Assembly (NCBI RefSeq): GCF_015222005.1
Contig: NZ_JADFFL010000007.1
Span: 202,276 to 266,275, forward strand
Length of the DNA stretch: 64,000 nt
Source: Mucilaginibacter myungsuensis
Lineage (GTDB): Bacteria; Bacteroidota; Bacteroidia; Sphingobacteriales; Sphingobacteriaceae
Reading direction: 5' to 3'
The position numbers were made by a program, and so were the translations under genes. Of the stretch, positions 36,174 through 45,059 are shown one piece after another. Positions within the stretch are counted from its first letter, which is position 1. The number at the start of each line of letters is the position of its first letter. The notes beneath the pieces were generated by a model. It was not told where the DNA came from. It saw only the letters and a list, made by a program, of their open reading frames with translations, and did no database searches.

Positions 36174-36890
36174 ATGGCCATTTATAAACACTATTCGTTC
36201 GACCTGTGGCTGACCTTGATTAAGTCGAACCCGCTTTTTAAGCAGGAACGAGCGAGGATATTTCACGAAGGGTTCAATACTCAGGGAAAATCGCTGGAGG
36301 AAGTTCAGTATACATTCCGTCAGGTTGACCTTATGGTGAACAGTATTAATGAGACCACAGGAAAAAATATCGACGCTGACGAAATGTACCTGATGGTGAT
36401 CAGTCAGATCAACGATGGTAAGATCAACCTGCACGACATTGATGTTGATGCCTTATACAGCAATATGGAAGATCTGATCTTTCAGCACATGCCGGTGATC
36501 TATTGCGATCAAACTGCCGATACCTTGGCTTATTTAAAAGACGCCGATCGCACGGTAAATCTTTTAAGCAATACCGGCTTCATCAAAGGCTCTACGCTAC
36601 GTAAGGTGTTGAATCATTTGAATATCGACCGACATTTTGATTTCCTGTTATTTTCAGACGAGGCAGGTCTATCCAAACCTAACCCGGCATTCTTTCAGTT
36701 GATGCTGGATGAGGTGGCCAAATTACGTGCTATCGATCCGCAACACATTATCCACGTTGGCGATAACCCACGGGCCGACGTTTGGGGTGCCGACATGGTT
36801 GGCATCAAAAGTTTGCTGGTCAACTCAAACAATACATCAATTACTACCTTAAAACAAACACATGCTGCACAAAACCTATTCACTGCATAA
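36174..36890 (+). CDS. HAD-superfamily protein of the Ter cluster, second motif I Asp missing
   Basis: A 238-residue HAD-like protein. Motif I is YSFDLWLTLIKSNP: the nucleophile Asp is present, but the second Asp (DxD) is Trp. Motif II is NLLSNTGFI, motif III the Lys in AGLSKPNPAFF, and motif IV HVGDNPRADVWGADMVGIKS. Phosphatases need the second Asp as acid/base, so the reaction may differ from plain phosphate ester hydrolysis. It overlaps the next gene by 29 bp and starts the Ter gene cluster, in which HAD and phosphoribosyltransferase proteins have been linked in the literature to synthesis of a nucleoside-like compound. Confidence 0.88.
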   Translation: MAIYKHYSFDLWLTLIKSNPLFKQERARIFHEGFNTQGKSLEEVQYTFRQVDLMVNSINETTGKNIDADEMYLMVISQINDGKINLHDIDVDALYSNMEDLIFQHMPVIYCDQTADTLAYLKDADRTVNLLSNTGFIKGSTLRKVLNHLNIDRHFDFLLFSDEAGLSKPNPAFFQLMLDEVAKLRAIDPQHIIHVGDNPRADVWGADMVGIKSLLVNSNNTSITTLKQTHAAQNLFTA

Positions 36891-37707
36891 GATACACACG
36901 GCTTTCGATTTTGCGTTTGATGCCGGCGAGTATAGTCGTTTCAAATTCGGCGATGGTAATATCGCGGCGGATTTCGGTACGTCACTGGCCGAGGGATTTA
37001 TCAGCGATGTGCTGACCAAAACGGCTGTTGATCAACAGATAGTGGTGATATCCAGCCCCTACTCGTTTATCCCGACGGCTACTTATGCCATGAAAGACCA
37101 TTTTGTGTTCAGGCTTAACCGCTGGCTGGCCGAGCATCATCTGCCGGTGGTGCAAGAGACCAAGGTACACCGCACCATCACTTATAAAGAAGATTACGGC
37201 GCATTATCTGCCGAGCAGCGTATGCAGTTGATCGGTAACGACTCATTCCATATCGATGCCGCTTTTCTGAAAGATAAGGTCCTGATCTTTTTGGATGACA
37301 TCAAGATCACAGGAAGTCATGAGCGGATGATATCAAAAATGATCGGTCAGTATGGTTTGGATAATGATATCTACATGCTGTATTTTGCCGAGCTGGCTAA
37401 CACCGACATCCATCCAAATATTGAAAATTATCTGAATTATCATGATGTTAATTCTATATTTGACTTGGACGATATCATCAATGGCGGCGATTTCCGCGTG
37501 AATACCCGTCTGGTAAAATACATTTTAAACTATGATCACGAACCGTTCTGCCTGTTCATTCAAAGCAAGCAGCGCTGGTTCATCAACCAATTATACAATA
37601 TGGCTTTGGGCAACAGCTACCACACGATGGAAGCTTACGCGCCGAACCTGAATTACATTAAGAACCACTTATTTAATAACAACCAAGTACTACAATATGG
37701 CAATTAA
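36862..37707 (+). CDS. Phosphoribosyltransferase-like protein of the Ter cluster
   Basis: A 281-residue protein with a type I phosphoribosyltransferase core. VLIFLDDIKITGSHERMISK matches the PRPP loop (hydrophobic-DD-x-x-xTG). QQIVVISSPYSFIPTATYAM holds an early strand and loop. The C-terminal 80 residues (FDLDDIINGGDFRVNTRLVK onward) have no family I recognise. It overlaps the HAD gene by 29 bp and the first TerD gene by 11 bp, so the three are translationally coupled. A role in making a ribosylated small molecule for the Ter stress response is inferred from known Ter neighbourhoods. Confidence 0.8.
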   Translation: MLHKTYSLHKIHTAFDFAFDAGEYSRFKFGDGNIAADFGTSLAEGFISDVLTKTAVDQQIVVISSPYSFIPTATYAMKDHFVFRLNRWLAEHHLPVVQETKVHRTITYKEDYGALSAEQRMQLIGNDSFHIDAAFLKDKVLIFLDDIKITGSHERMISKMIGQYGLDNDIYMLYFAELANTDIHPNIENYLNYHDVNSIFDLDDIINGGDFRVNTRLVKYILNYDHEPFCLFIQSKQRWFINQLYNMALGNSYHTMEAYAPNLNYIKNHLFNNNQVLQYGN

Positions 37708-38251
37708 CCTTCAAAAAGGCCAGCGCGAAGCTATCTCCGCACCAAAATTCGTTATCGGTTTGGGTTGGGATACCAACGCATCGTCTACCGGTTCGGCATT
37801 CGATCTGGACGCTTCTGTTTTTGTAATGGGCGACAACAAAAAACTGGTAACCGACGAATTCTTTGTTTTTTATAACAACTTAAAAACTCCGGATGGCAGC
37901 GTAGAACATACCGGCGATAACCTTACCGGCGCCGGCGATGGGGACGACGAGCAGATCAAAATAGACCTGACCACAGCTGATCCGCGTGTTACCGAGATCT
38001 GCGTAGTGGTGACCATCCACGAGGCCGAACAACGCCGACAGAACTTTGGCCAGGTACGTAACTCTTTCATTCGCATATTTGACGCGGCAACTAACGAGAC
38101 CTTGCTGAAATACGAACTGGAAGAGGATTTCTCTATCGAGACCGCCGTTGAATTTGGCCGTATCTACAAACGCAATAACGAATGGAAATTTGAGGCGATC
38201 GGCTCGGGTATGAAGGGTGGATTGGCTGATTATCTAAATAAATATAACTAA
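37697..38251 (+). CDS. terD: TerD-family stress protein
   Basis: A 184-residue TerD-domain protein very close to the canonical form. It has MAINLQKGQREAIS, LGWDTNASSTGSAFDLDASV, FFVFYNNLKTPDGSVEHTGD and NLTGAGDGDDEQIKIDL with the calcium-binding acidic residues, then FGRIYKRNNEWKFEAIGSGM. TerD proteins bind Ca2+ and take part in resistance to tellurite, phage and other stresses at the membrane. It is the third gene of the cluster and overlaps the second by 11 bp. Confidence 0.96.
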   Translation: MAINLQKGQREAISAPKFVIGLGWDTNASSTGSAFDLDASVFVMGDNKKLVTDEFFVFYNNLKTPDGSVEHTGDNLTGAGDGDDEQIKIDLTTADPRVTEICVVVTIHEAEQRRQNFGQVRNSFIRIFDAATNETLLKYELEEDFSIETAVEFGRIYKRNNEWKFEAIGSGMKGGLADYLNKYN

Positions 38252-38259
38252 GAAGCATT

Positions 38260-38874
38260 ATGGCAATTAACTTAGAAAAAGGACAGCGCATTAATCTTGC
38301 GAAAAGCGACGGCGCTAAGCTGCAAAATATATGTGTAGGCATCAATTGGGGTGCTATCCAAAAGAAAGGCATGTTCGGTTTTGGCAGCACTACCGAGGCG
38401 GTGGACCTTGACGGTAGCTGCGCTTTATTTAGCGAAGATAAACGATTGGAAGAAGTTGTTTACTTCGGTAACCTAAAGAGTAAAAACAATTCCGTTCGCC
38501 ACAGCGGAGACGACCTTACCGGCGATATCGGCGGCGACGATGGTCTGGATAACGAAGTGATCACAGTAGAACTTTCAAACCTGCCTGCTACCACTACGTA
38601 TGTGGCTTTTGTACTGAACAGCTTCCGCGGTCAGGATTTCGCGTCCATCCCATTCGCGTCTATCCGTATTTACGAGGGTACGCCTAAACGGGTGAACGAG
38701 GTTTTTGCCAAGTACGATATCGCTAACAGCGCAAATTTTGCCGGCCACGTATCCATGGTATTGGGCGTGTTCTACAAAAAGAATGGCGAGTGGAAATTTA
38801 ACGCGCTTGGCGAGCCTACCCGCGACCGCAAACTTGAAGAGACAGTGCGCACCGTAGCAGCTAATTTTTTATAG
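38260..38874 (+). CDS. TerD-family stress protein (second copy, TerZ/TerF-like)
   Basis: A 204-residue TerD paralogue with MAINLEKGQRINLAKSDGAK at the start, a VDLDGSCALFSEDKRLEE block, and an acidic calcium site GDDLTGDIGGDDGLDNEVIT. LGVFYKKNGEWKFNALGEPT lies near the end, with a C-terminal extension RDRKLEETVRTVAANFL. It is 8 bp after the first TerD gene. Having two different TerD proteins, one short canonical and one longer, is usual in Ter operons. Confidence 0.94.
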   Translation: MAINLEKGQRINLAKSDGAKLQNICVGINWGAIQKKGMFGFGSTTEAVDLDGSCALFSEDKRLEEVVYFGNLKSKNNSVRHSGDDLTGDIGGDDGLDNEVITVELSNLPATTTYVAFVLNSFRGQDFASIPFASIRIYEGTPKRVNEVFAKYDIANSANFAGHVSMVLGVFYKKNGEWKFNALGEPTRDRKLEETVRTVAANFL

Positions 38875-38896
38875 CATTACCTAAAACCCTAACAAC

Positions 38897-40096
38897 ATGG
38901 CAGAGAACACACCAACAGGCGCTAACGATGTGCCTGATTATTTAAAAGATATACCACCATTGCAGGCTATCACTCCGGCACCTGCCGAAGCTCCTGCTCA
39001 GGTTGCTGCGCCGATACCTACCGCGCCAACTTCGATGATGAAGGTAGACAAAGAAGGTAACGTAAACCTGCAATTGATCAAACCCGAAGAGGAAAAGAAA
39101 TATGCCGAGGTAGCTAAAGCGCTTAACCCTGCTGATGCGAACTCGATACTGAACTACGGAGTCGAAGTTCAGGGATCAATGGAGAAATACAGTAACCAGT
39201 TCCTTACGTCAGTACGTACCTATAACTCGGGCGAAGTAGGCACTATGATAGCCGACCTGCTGGCCGAGCTAAACTACATTGACGTTGATGAACTGGAGCA
39301 AAGCGGCATCAAAGGCTTTTTTATGAAGATACCTTTGCTGCGCGGTTTGGTGATGGATGCTAAAAAGATGTTCGCCAAGTATGATACGGTGATCAGCAAT
39401 GTAGATCAGATCACTAATAAGATCAAAGCGGGCCGTTTAAACTCGATCAAGGATAACTCATCGCTGCAAACCATGTTCGATAGTAACGTGGAATATATTA
39501 AGCAGATGGAAGAACTGATCGTTGCCGGTCAGCTAAAGCTGAACGAGTTGACCATCACCCTTACACAAATGGAACAACGCCCGGCCGACTACAACGACTA
39601 CGAGATAGCCGACCTGCGCGATTTTGTGAACCGTTTGGATAAACGTTTGGCCGATCTTAAAGTGGTGCGTTTTATTATGATGCAATCGCTGGCGCAGATC
39701 CGTATCGTACAAAATAACAATACGTCGATAGCGGAGAAAGCACAATCGATCATCTCTACCACGATCCCGGTTTGGAAGAACCAGCTGACCATTGCGGTAG
39801 CCCTGCAACGCCAGAAGGCCAATGTAGAGATGCAGCAAAAGATATCCGACACTACCAACACCATCCTGCTTAAGAACGCCGAGTTGCTAAAAACCAACAG
39901 TATCGCGGTAGCTAAAGAGAATGAGAAGACGGTTGTATCTATCGATACATTGAAGAGGACAACCTCATCATTGATAGAGACCTTGAACGAAGTGAAACGC
40001 ATACACGAAGAAGGTGCACAGAACCGTAAGGTACTGAACACCGAATTGCAAACTTTAGAAACAGAATTAAAGAAAAATGTGACTAATGTTGGCTAA
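38897..40096 (+). CDS. TelA-family toxic anion resistance protein
   Basis: A 399-residue TelA/KlaA-family protein. A flexible Pro/Ala-rich N-terminus (residues 1-50) is followed by mostly helical, coiled-coil-forming sequence. Family segments are ILNYGVEVQGSMEKYSNQFL, IPLLRGLVMDAKKMFAKYDT and the long helix VRFIMMQSLAQIRIVQNNNT; IVAGQLKLNELTITLTQME lies between. TelA works with TerD/TerC proteins in tellurite and stress resistance; its mechanism is not settled. It lies 22 bp after TerD2. Confidence 0.93.
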   Translation: MAENTPTGANDVPDYLKDIPPLQAITPAPAEAPAQVAAPIPTAPTSMMKVDKEGNVNLQLIKPEEEKKYAEVAKALNPADANSILNYGVEVQGSMEKYSNQFLTSVRTYNSGEVGTMIADLLAELNYIDVDELEQSGIKGFFMKIPLLRGLVMDAKKMFAKYDTVISNVDQITNKIKAGRLNSIKDNSSLQTMFDSNVEYIKQMEELIVAGQLKLNELTITLTQMEQRPADYNDYEIADLRDFVNRLDKRLADLKVVRFIMMQSLAQIRIVQNNNTSIAEKAQSIISTTIPVWKNQLTIAVALQRQKANVEMQQKISDTTNTILLKNAELLKTNSIAVAKENEKTVVSIDTLKRTTSSLIETLNEVKRIHEEGAQNRKVLNTELQTLETELKKNVTNVG

Positions 40097-40105
40097 TTTT
40101 GAATA

Positions 40106-41068
40106 ATGGTTGATGCCGCTAAAGCGATATTAGATAACTCACGAACGATAATAAGCAAGCTACAGTTGATGTCCGTCTTTTTTGGCGATGACGTCATCTA
40201 CCGCATTTATCTGCGTAGTCAGGTCATCCACCAATTATTTGAAGATAATACCGAGCTGGATATACATAAACTGGAGTTGTTTCACCTCCAGTTTACCCAA
40301 ACCCTTTTAGATCTGTTGCGCAAGATCAAAAAGAATAACGAGCGGGCCATTATGCTGCTGGCCGATGAGATCCAATTGAATAAAGATCTGATGGTACAGA
40401 TTCGGAGTACCATCATGTCGGCCGAGAATTACAAGATTGATCAACAGCGGCAGGTGTTAAAGATCAGCACATCGCTGCGCAAGCTGTTCCAGATTCTATC
40501 CAACGATACTTCCGAATACCCTTTTGCCAAAAACATCAACTCCTTCAGCGCGCGCTACTCTACCGATTTTTACAACGATGTGCCGCACGAGGTCTTGCTC
40601 GACCTGATCAAGTATGAATTGGGCGACGTTTATAGCAACGCTTACGCTATCATCCAGCGCAAGTTAATGGGCGCGGTACAAAAGCATGATTTCAAAATAT
40701 CCTTTCATTGCGGCCTTAAAGCCGGCGATATGGTGACCGAAGTTTACAAGATCACCGATACTGACAGATATTTTTTATACTTCCCCGCTAAAGACCTATT
40801 TTTATTCCTTGATATCAGCAAGATCAACCTTGGCAATGCACCATCAGAGCTATCTAAAAAAGAGGCCTTTATACAGGAATTAGAAGACAAGAACGATCAG
40901 TTGAACAGCAGTATCAACATTATGAAGGCGGCCATTCCGCCTGAGGTGAAGAGCCTTTTGGCCGACAATTACAAAAAGCTGAGCGACATTAGCTTTTTGC
41001 AAAGCATCAGCGATGTGGACATACAGGCCAACATGCTTAAAACCATGCTGAACACCGACATGATGTAA
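40106..41068 (+). CDS. Uncharacterised protein of the Ter cluster
   Basis: A 320-residue soluble protein that I do not recognise. It has no signal peptide or membrane helix. The N-terminal 140 residues look all-helical (FHLQFTQTLLDLLRKIKKNN, YKIDQQRQVLKISTSLRKLF). The middle has a mixed alpha/beta part (DFKISFHCGLKAGDMVTEVY, RYFLYFPAKDLFLFLDISKI). The C-terminus is a predicted coiled coil (KKEAFIQELEDKNDQLNSSI). It lies 9 bp after telA and 31 bp before terC, so it is an integral operon member. It is a good candidate for a Bacteroidota-specific Ter component. Confidence 0.8.
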   Translation: MVDAAKAILDNSRTIISKLQLMSVFFGDDVIYRIYLRSQVIHQLFEDNTELDIHKLELFHLQFTQTLLDLLRKIKKNNERAIMLLADEIQLNKDLMVQIRSTIMSAENYKIDQQRQVLKISTSLRKLFQILSNDTSEYPFAKNINSFSARYSTDFYNDVPHEVLLDLIKYELGDVYSNAYAIIQRKLMGAVQKHDFKISFHCGLKAGDMVTEVYKITDTDRYFLYFPAKDLFLFLDISKINLGNAPSELSKKEAFIQELEDKNDQLNSSINIMKAAIPPEVKSLLADNYKKLSDISFLQSISDVDIQANMLKTMLNTDMM

Positions 41069-41099
41069 CATTTAACACAACACGCACTCAAAACAACAA

Positions 41100-41924
41100 A
41101 TGGATATAATACATTCTTTATTAGGCCCTGATATTAAAGCCGGCCTGCTCATCATCTTAAACTTAGTAGTAATAGAGAGTCTGCTCTCAGTAGATAACGC
41201 CGCCGTATTGGCGACCATGGTGTTAGACCTACCGCCCGAACAACGCCCTAAAGCCCTGCGTTACGGTATTATTGGCGCTTACGTATTGCGTGGCGTTTGT
41301 TTGCTTTTAGCCGCGTGGCTGGTAAGCTTTTGGTGGTTAAAACCACTTGGCGGCCTGTACCTGCTTTACCTGGCCTTTAGTTATTTTAAAGGCAAGCTAA
41401 GCAAAAAGGACAGCGACGACGAAAAAGAAGAAGAAGTTGATAAGAACAAAAGTTGGTTCTATAAAAACACTGTTGGTTTGATCGGTCCGTTCTGGTCGAC
41501 AATTGTATTGGTCGAGATCATGGACCTTGCCTTCTCTATAGATAACGTTTTTGCCGCTGTTGCATTTACAGACCATATAGGTTTGATCTACATTGGCGTA
41601 TTCATCGGTATCCTGGCCATGCGTTTTGTGGCCCAGGCCTTTGTAAAGCTGATGGAGAAATTTACCTTTTTAGAGACTATCGCGTTTATAGTGATCGGTG
41701 TATTAGGTATCAAATTAAGCTCGTCGCTATTTGTTCATTTTGCGCCGGAGTCGGGGATCTCTAAATTTTTAGAGAGCGAGATAGCCGACATCGCCACATC
41801 GATATTTACCGTAAGCATTTTTGTGTTGCCGGTATTAACTTCCATGTTCTTTAACTTCCCTAAGCGCCATGTAATAGAGCCGGGAGTTGCTGAGAAAGCG
41901 GAGAAGGTGTTGGATAAGAGTTGA
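41100..41924 (+). CDS. TerC-family integral membrane protein
   Basis: A 274-residue membrane protein with about seven helices. The two metal-site motifs of the family are present: VIESLLSVDNAAVLATMV near residue 25 and VEIMDLAFSIDNVFAAVAF near residue 140. A lysine/aspartate-rich cytoplasmic loop (KGKLSKKDSDDEKEEEVDKN) lies between helices 3 and 4. TerC proteins are linked to metal (Mn2+) export and to the Ter system. It closes the six-gene Ter run that follows the HAD gene. Confidence 0.95.
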   Translation: MDIIHSLLGPDIKAGLLIILNLVVIESLLSVDNAAVLATMVLDLPPEQRPKALRYGIIGAYVLRGVCLLLAAWLVSFWWLKPLGGLYLLYLAFSYFKGKLSKKDSDDEKEEEVDKNKSWFYKNTVGLIGPFWSTIVLVEIMDLAFSIDNVFAAVAFTDHIGLIYIGVFIGILAMRFVAQAFVKLMEKFTFLETIAFIVIGVLGIKLSSSLFVHFAPESGISKFLESEIADIATSIFTVSIFVLPVLTSMFFNFPKRHVIEPGVAEKAEKVLDKS

Positions 41925-41984
41925 TATTTTAAGGCAAAAGGATAAAGGTAAACGGCGAAAGGTTCTTTTGCCGTTCAATAACCA

Positions 41985-42014
41985 CCGTCATTGCGAGGAA
42001 CGAAGCGATGACGG
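41985..42014. repeat. REP-like palindromic element
   Basis: CCGTCATTGCGAGGAACGAA followed by GCGATGACGG forms a hairpin (CCGTCAT / ATGACGG arms). It belongs to a dispersed family also seen at 52218 and 63820-63896. It may act as a transcript-end hairpin after terC. Confidence 0.7.
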
Positions 42015-42038
42015 TACTGAATAGAATTTCAGACTTAC

Positions 42039-42503
42039 ATGAATAAACTCATAGCCACCTGGTTTGGCATCGGATACATTAAAGGCGGCGGCACTATAGC
42101 CGCCGCTGTTACTTGCGCGCTGATCTGGTACCTTTGGTGGCCAACTAAGGCAGGGCAAAGCCATTGGCTGTTCTTTTTGCTGACCGTGCTGATCACCCTG
42201 CTTGGTATTTACGTAGGCGACAAGGTAGAACGCTTTTGGGGCAAGGACAGTTATCGTGTGGTGATCGATGAAGTATCAGGCATGATGGTGACCATGCTAT
42301 TCGTGCCACACAATTTATGGTTGTTATTAGCAGGCTTTATCCTGTTCCGCTTTTTTGATATGGTTAAGCCGCTTTACATTCGGCGGTTAGAAGCCCTGCC
42401 GGGCGGTACAGGGGTAATGATGGATGATGTGTTGGCAGGTTTGTACGGCAACATCGTTTTACAGATCATTATCGTTTGCTTCCCTACGATCTTATTGAAA
42501 TAA
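42039..42503 (+). CDS. pgpA: Phosphatidylglycerophosphatase A
   Basis: A 154-residue membrane enzyme that removes phosphate from phosphatidylglycerophosphate to give phosphatidylglycerol. The family start is WFGIGYIKGGGTIAAAVTC, and the catalytic-type acidic segments are YRVVIDEVSGMMVTM and GVMMDDVLAGLYGNIV, with FRFFDMVKPLYIRRLEALPG between. Four hydrophobic segments fit the known topology. It has its own upstream region and is not part of the Ter operon. It ends at a shared terminator with the convergent gene. Confidence 0.94.
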   Translation: MNKLIATWFGIGYIKGGGTIAAAVTCALIWYLWWPTKAGQSHWLFFLLTVLITLLGIYVGDKVERFWGKDSYRVVIDEVSGMMVTMLFVPHNLWLLLAGFILFRFFDMVKPLYIRRLEALPGGTGVMMDDVLAGLYGNIVLQIIIVCFPTILLK

Positions 42504-42530
42504 AACCGATTCGAAGGTATCGATAAACAA

Positions 42531-42561
42531 CAAAGGCCACTTATTAGAGCGGCCTTTGCTG
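42531..42561. terminator. Bidirectional terminator between convergent genes
   Basis: Stem CAAAGGCC / GGCCTTTG with a 12-nt loop. On the minus strand it is followed by TTGTTT. It lies between the ends of pgpA (42503) and the minus-strand gene ending at 42585. Confidence 0.65.
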
Positions 42562-42584
42562 TTTATGATATCCATTGCCTAAGA

Positions 42585-43403
42585 TCAATACTCAGCCAAT
42601 ACATTAAATCCTATCCCCACAATACCAACTTTCTCCCAAGCGGCCTGACTGGTTGACCTTGATATAAAGCTACTCAGTAAACTTGCCGAGAACATGATGC
42701 GTCCCGGCGAGGTCTCGATCCACTCCAGGCTGACGAAGAATTTATCTTCGGCAACAATATTGTATTGGGTCAAGTCAACATCAATAGCTTCGTCACCTTT
42801 TTTAACGGTCACAAAAATATTCTCATTATTGATCAGCTGATCCGGCAAACCATCTTTAATGGTATAAAAGTTAAGGCGCATCTTAACGTTGGTTGTAGAC
42901 GGATCAGACAATGACGCGTTGAACTTTTTAATGATCGTAGGCGACCGTTTGATCTTGATAGCGATACCTATCTCGTTCCCAAGCTTATTGCTGTTAAAGC
43001 CGGCGTTGGTACCTTTAGACTTAGTTGTATTACCCAACACCGCCTCTTTCCATTTACGATTCTTTACTTTAACGTCTTTAAGACTTACAACGTCCTGCTC
43101 AAGGGTGATGGTTTGAAACTTGGCTGGGTTAGCTTTAAGATCAGCACCTAAAAACCGTTTGGGCTTATACCCCACCATCGATATCTTCACACTATCAACA
43201 TCGCCAACCGGGGATATCTTAAAACCACCCTCGGTATTACTCACAGTACCAACTGACTTACCCAATACGCCTACGTTAACGTAAGGTAATGGCGACTTAT
43301 CTTTAGCGTCGATGATCCTACCGGAGTACTCTTGCGCAACAACGCCCAGCGTACCAAGCAGCAGTAACGATAATAGTGATAAAGATCTTTTCATTTGCAC
43401 CAA
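42585..43403 (-). CDS. Exported CarboxypepD_reg-like domain protein
   Basis: A 272-residue exported protein. The signal peptide is LSLLSLLLLGTLGVVAQ. The N-terminal domain EYSGRIIDAKDKSPLPYVNV, LGKSVGTVSNTEGGFKISP and DSVKISMVGYKPKRF is the carboxypeptidase-regulatory-like beta-sandwich that in Bacteroidota often sits before a TonB-dependent receptor or stands alone. The C-terminal 150 residues (RNRKWKEAVLGNTTKSKG to WEKVGIVGIGFNVLAEY) are conserved in stand-alone members, function unknown. It is transcribed behind the ABC-F gene with a 1-bp gap. Confidence 0.87.
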   Translation of the reverse strand: MVQMKRSLSLLSLLLLGTLGVVAQEYSGRIIDAKDKSPLPYVNVGVLGKSVGTVSNTEGGFKISPVGDVDSVKISMVGYKPKRFLGADLKANPAKFQTITLEQDVVSLKDVKVKNRKWKEAVLGNTTKSKGTNAGFNSNKLGNEIGIAIKIKRSPTIIKKFNASLSDPSTTNVKMRLNFYTIKDGLPDQLINNENIFVTVKKGDEAIDVDLTQYNIVAEDKFFVSLEWIETSPGRIMFSASLLSSFISRSTSQAAWEKVGIVGIGFNVLAEY

Positions 43404-43404
43404 A

Positions 43405-45039
43405 TTACTTTTTGCCTAAAGCGTAAAGCTCTTCGCGTTTTTCTTTCACCACGTCGCTGGCGATATATTCATCGTAGGTCATTAACTTATCAATGATGCC
43501 ACCCGGGGTCAATTCGATGATACGGGTAGCTACTGTCGATGTCAACTCATGATCTCGTGAGGTAAACAACATGGTGCCTCTAAAGTCTTTCATGCCGTTG
43601 TTCAACGCTGTGATCGATTCCAGATCCAAGTGGTTGGTTGGCTCATCAAACAATAACATATTGGCTTGCTGCAACATCATCCGGCTGAACATGCAACGCA
43701 TTTTCTCGCCACCTGATAATACATTGCTCTTTTTCAATACTTCCTCGCCACTGAATAACATACGACCTAAGAAACCACGGATGAACTGATCATCCTTCTC
43801 TCCTGTCGAATACTCGCGCAGCCAATCGATCAGGTTATCATCCTTACCTTTAAAGTAATCCGAGTTATCCATCGGGATATCTGCAATATTGATGGTCACG
43901 CCCCATTTAAAGTCACCTTTAAAATCTGTATCGCGGCCGGTCAGGATATCGTAAAAAGCTGTAGTAGCTAAGCTGTTTTGAGACAGGACGGCTATCTTAT
44001 CGCCTTTACCAACGGTCAGGTTGATATCGCTGAATAATTTTTCGCCATTCAGCGTTTTGCCCAAGCCCTCGATCTGCAGGATCTGATCACCAGCTTCGCG
44101 GCCCTGATTATTAAAGATAATTCCAGGGTATTTGCGATTAGATGGTTGGATCTCATCCAGATTGATCTTATCCAAGGCCTTTTTACGGCTGGTAGCTTGT
44201 TTGGATTTTGACGCGTTGGCACTGAAACGGCGGATGAACTCCTGCAATTCCTTCACACGGTCTTCGGTCTTTTTATTCTGATCCGCACGTTGTTTCAAAG
44301 CCAATTGGCTCGACTCGTACCAGAACGTGTAGTTACCGGTGTAAATGGTCATCTTAGAGAAATCGATATCTACCACGTGGGTACAAACCGTATCTAAAAA
44401 GTGCCTGTCGTGAGATACTACCAATACGATGGCCTCATAGCTCGCCAAAAAGTCCTCTAACCAGGCGATGGTATTAATATCCAGGTCGTTGGTAGGCTCA
44501 TCCAGTAACAGGATATCCGGTTTACCGAAAAGGGCTTGCGCTAATAACACACGTACCTTTTGATTACCGTCAAGTTCTTTTAGTAGCTTATAGTGCAGGT
44601 CCTCTTTGATGCCTAAGTTGCTCAGCAGGGTAGCCGCGTTATTCTCTGCGTTCCAACCGTCCATTTCGGCAAAAAGGTTTTCCAGCTCGCCGGCACGTTC
44701 GCCGTCGGCATCGGTAAAATCCTCTTTCATGTAAATGGCATCTTTCTCAGCACGCACATCAAAAAGGGTCTTGTGCCCCATTAATACGGTCTCTATCACC
44801 GGGAATTCATCAAAGGCATAGTGATTTTGGGTCAGTACGGCCATACGCTCGCCCGGGGTGAAACTTACCGAACCGCTGGTCGGGTCTATCTCGCCCGAAA
44901 GGATCTTCATGAAGGTAGATTTACCCGCGCCGTTAGCGCCGATGATACCATAACAGTTACCCTGGGTAAATTTAAGGTTAACCTCCTCAAATAAAGTGCG
45001 TTTGCCGTAGCGTAAAGAAAGATTAGATACCGTTATCAT
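43405..45039 (-). CDS. ABC-F family ATPase (ribosome-associated)
   Basis: A 544-residue soluble protein with two ATP-binding cassettes. The first Walker A is CYGIIGANGAGKSTFMKIL, with Walker B PDILLLDEPTNDLDINTIAW. A charged linker rich in Lys/Arg (PtIM region, QRADQNKKTEDRVKELQEFI) comes next. The second cassette has a degenerate Walker A (KIAVLSQNSLATTAFYDIL), an LSGGEKMRCMFSRMML signature and Walker B NMLLFDEPTNHLDLES. ABC-F proteins act on translating ribosomes. The start at 45039 (MITVSNLSLRYGKR) is preferred over an upstream in-frame start at 45174, because the upstream residues look like untranslated promoter DNA. Confidence 0.93.
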   Translation of the reverse strand: MITVSNLSLRYGKRTLFEEVNLKFTQGNCYGIIGANGAGKSTFMKILSGEIDPTSGSVSFTPGERMAVLTQNHYAFDEFPVIETVLMGHKTLFDVRAEKDAIYMKEDFTDADGERAGELENLFAEMDGWNAENNAATLLSNLGIKEDLHYKLLKELDGNQKVRVLLAQALFGKPDILLLDEPTNDLDINTIAWLEDFLASYEAIVLVVSHDRHFLDTVCTHVVDIDFSKMTIYTGNYTFWYESSQLALKQRADQNKKTEDRVKELQEFIRRFSANASKSKQATSRKKALDKINLDEIQPSNRKYPGIIFNNQGREAGDQILQIEGLGKTLNGEKLFSDINLTVGKGDKIAVLSQNSLATTAFYDILTGRDTDFKGDFKWGVTINIADIPMDNSDYFKGKDDNLIDWLREYSTGEKDDQFIRGFLGRMLFSGEEVLKKSNVLSGGEKMRCMFSRMMLQQANMLLFDEPTNHLDLESITALNNGMKDFRGTMLFTSRDHELTSTVATRIIELTPGGIIDKLMTYDEYIASDVVKEKREELYALGKK

Positions 45040-45059
45040 TTTAGAAACGTTTTTTGCGC

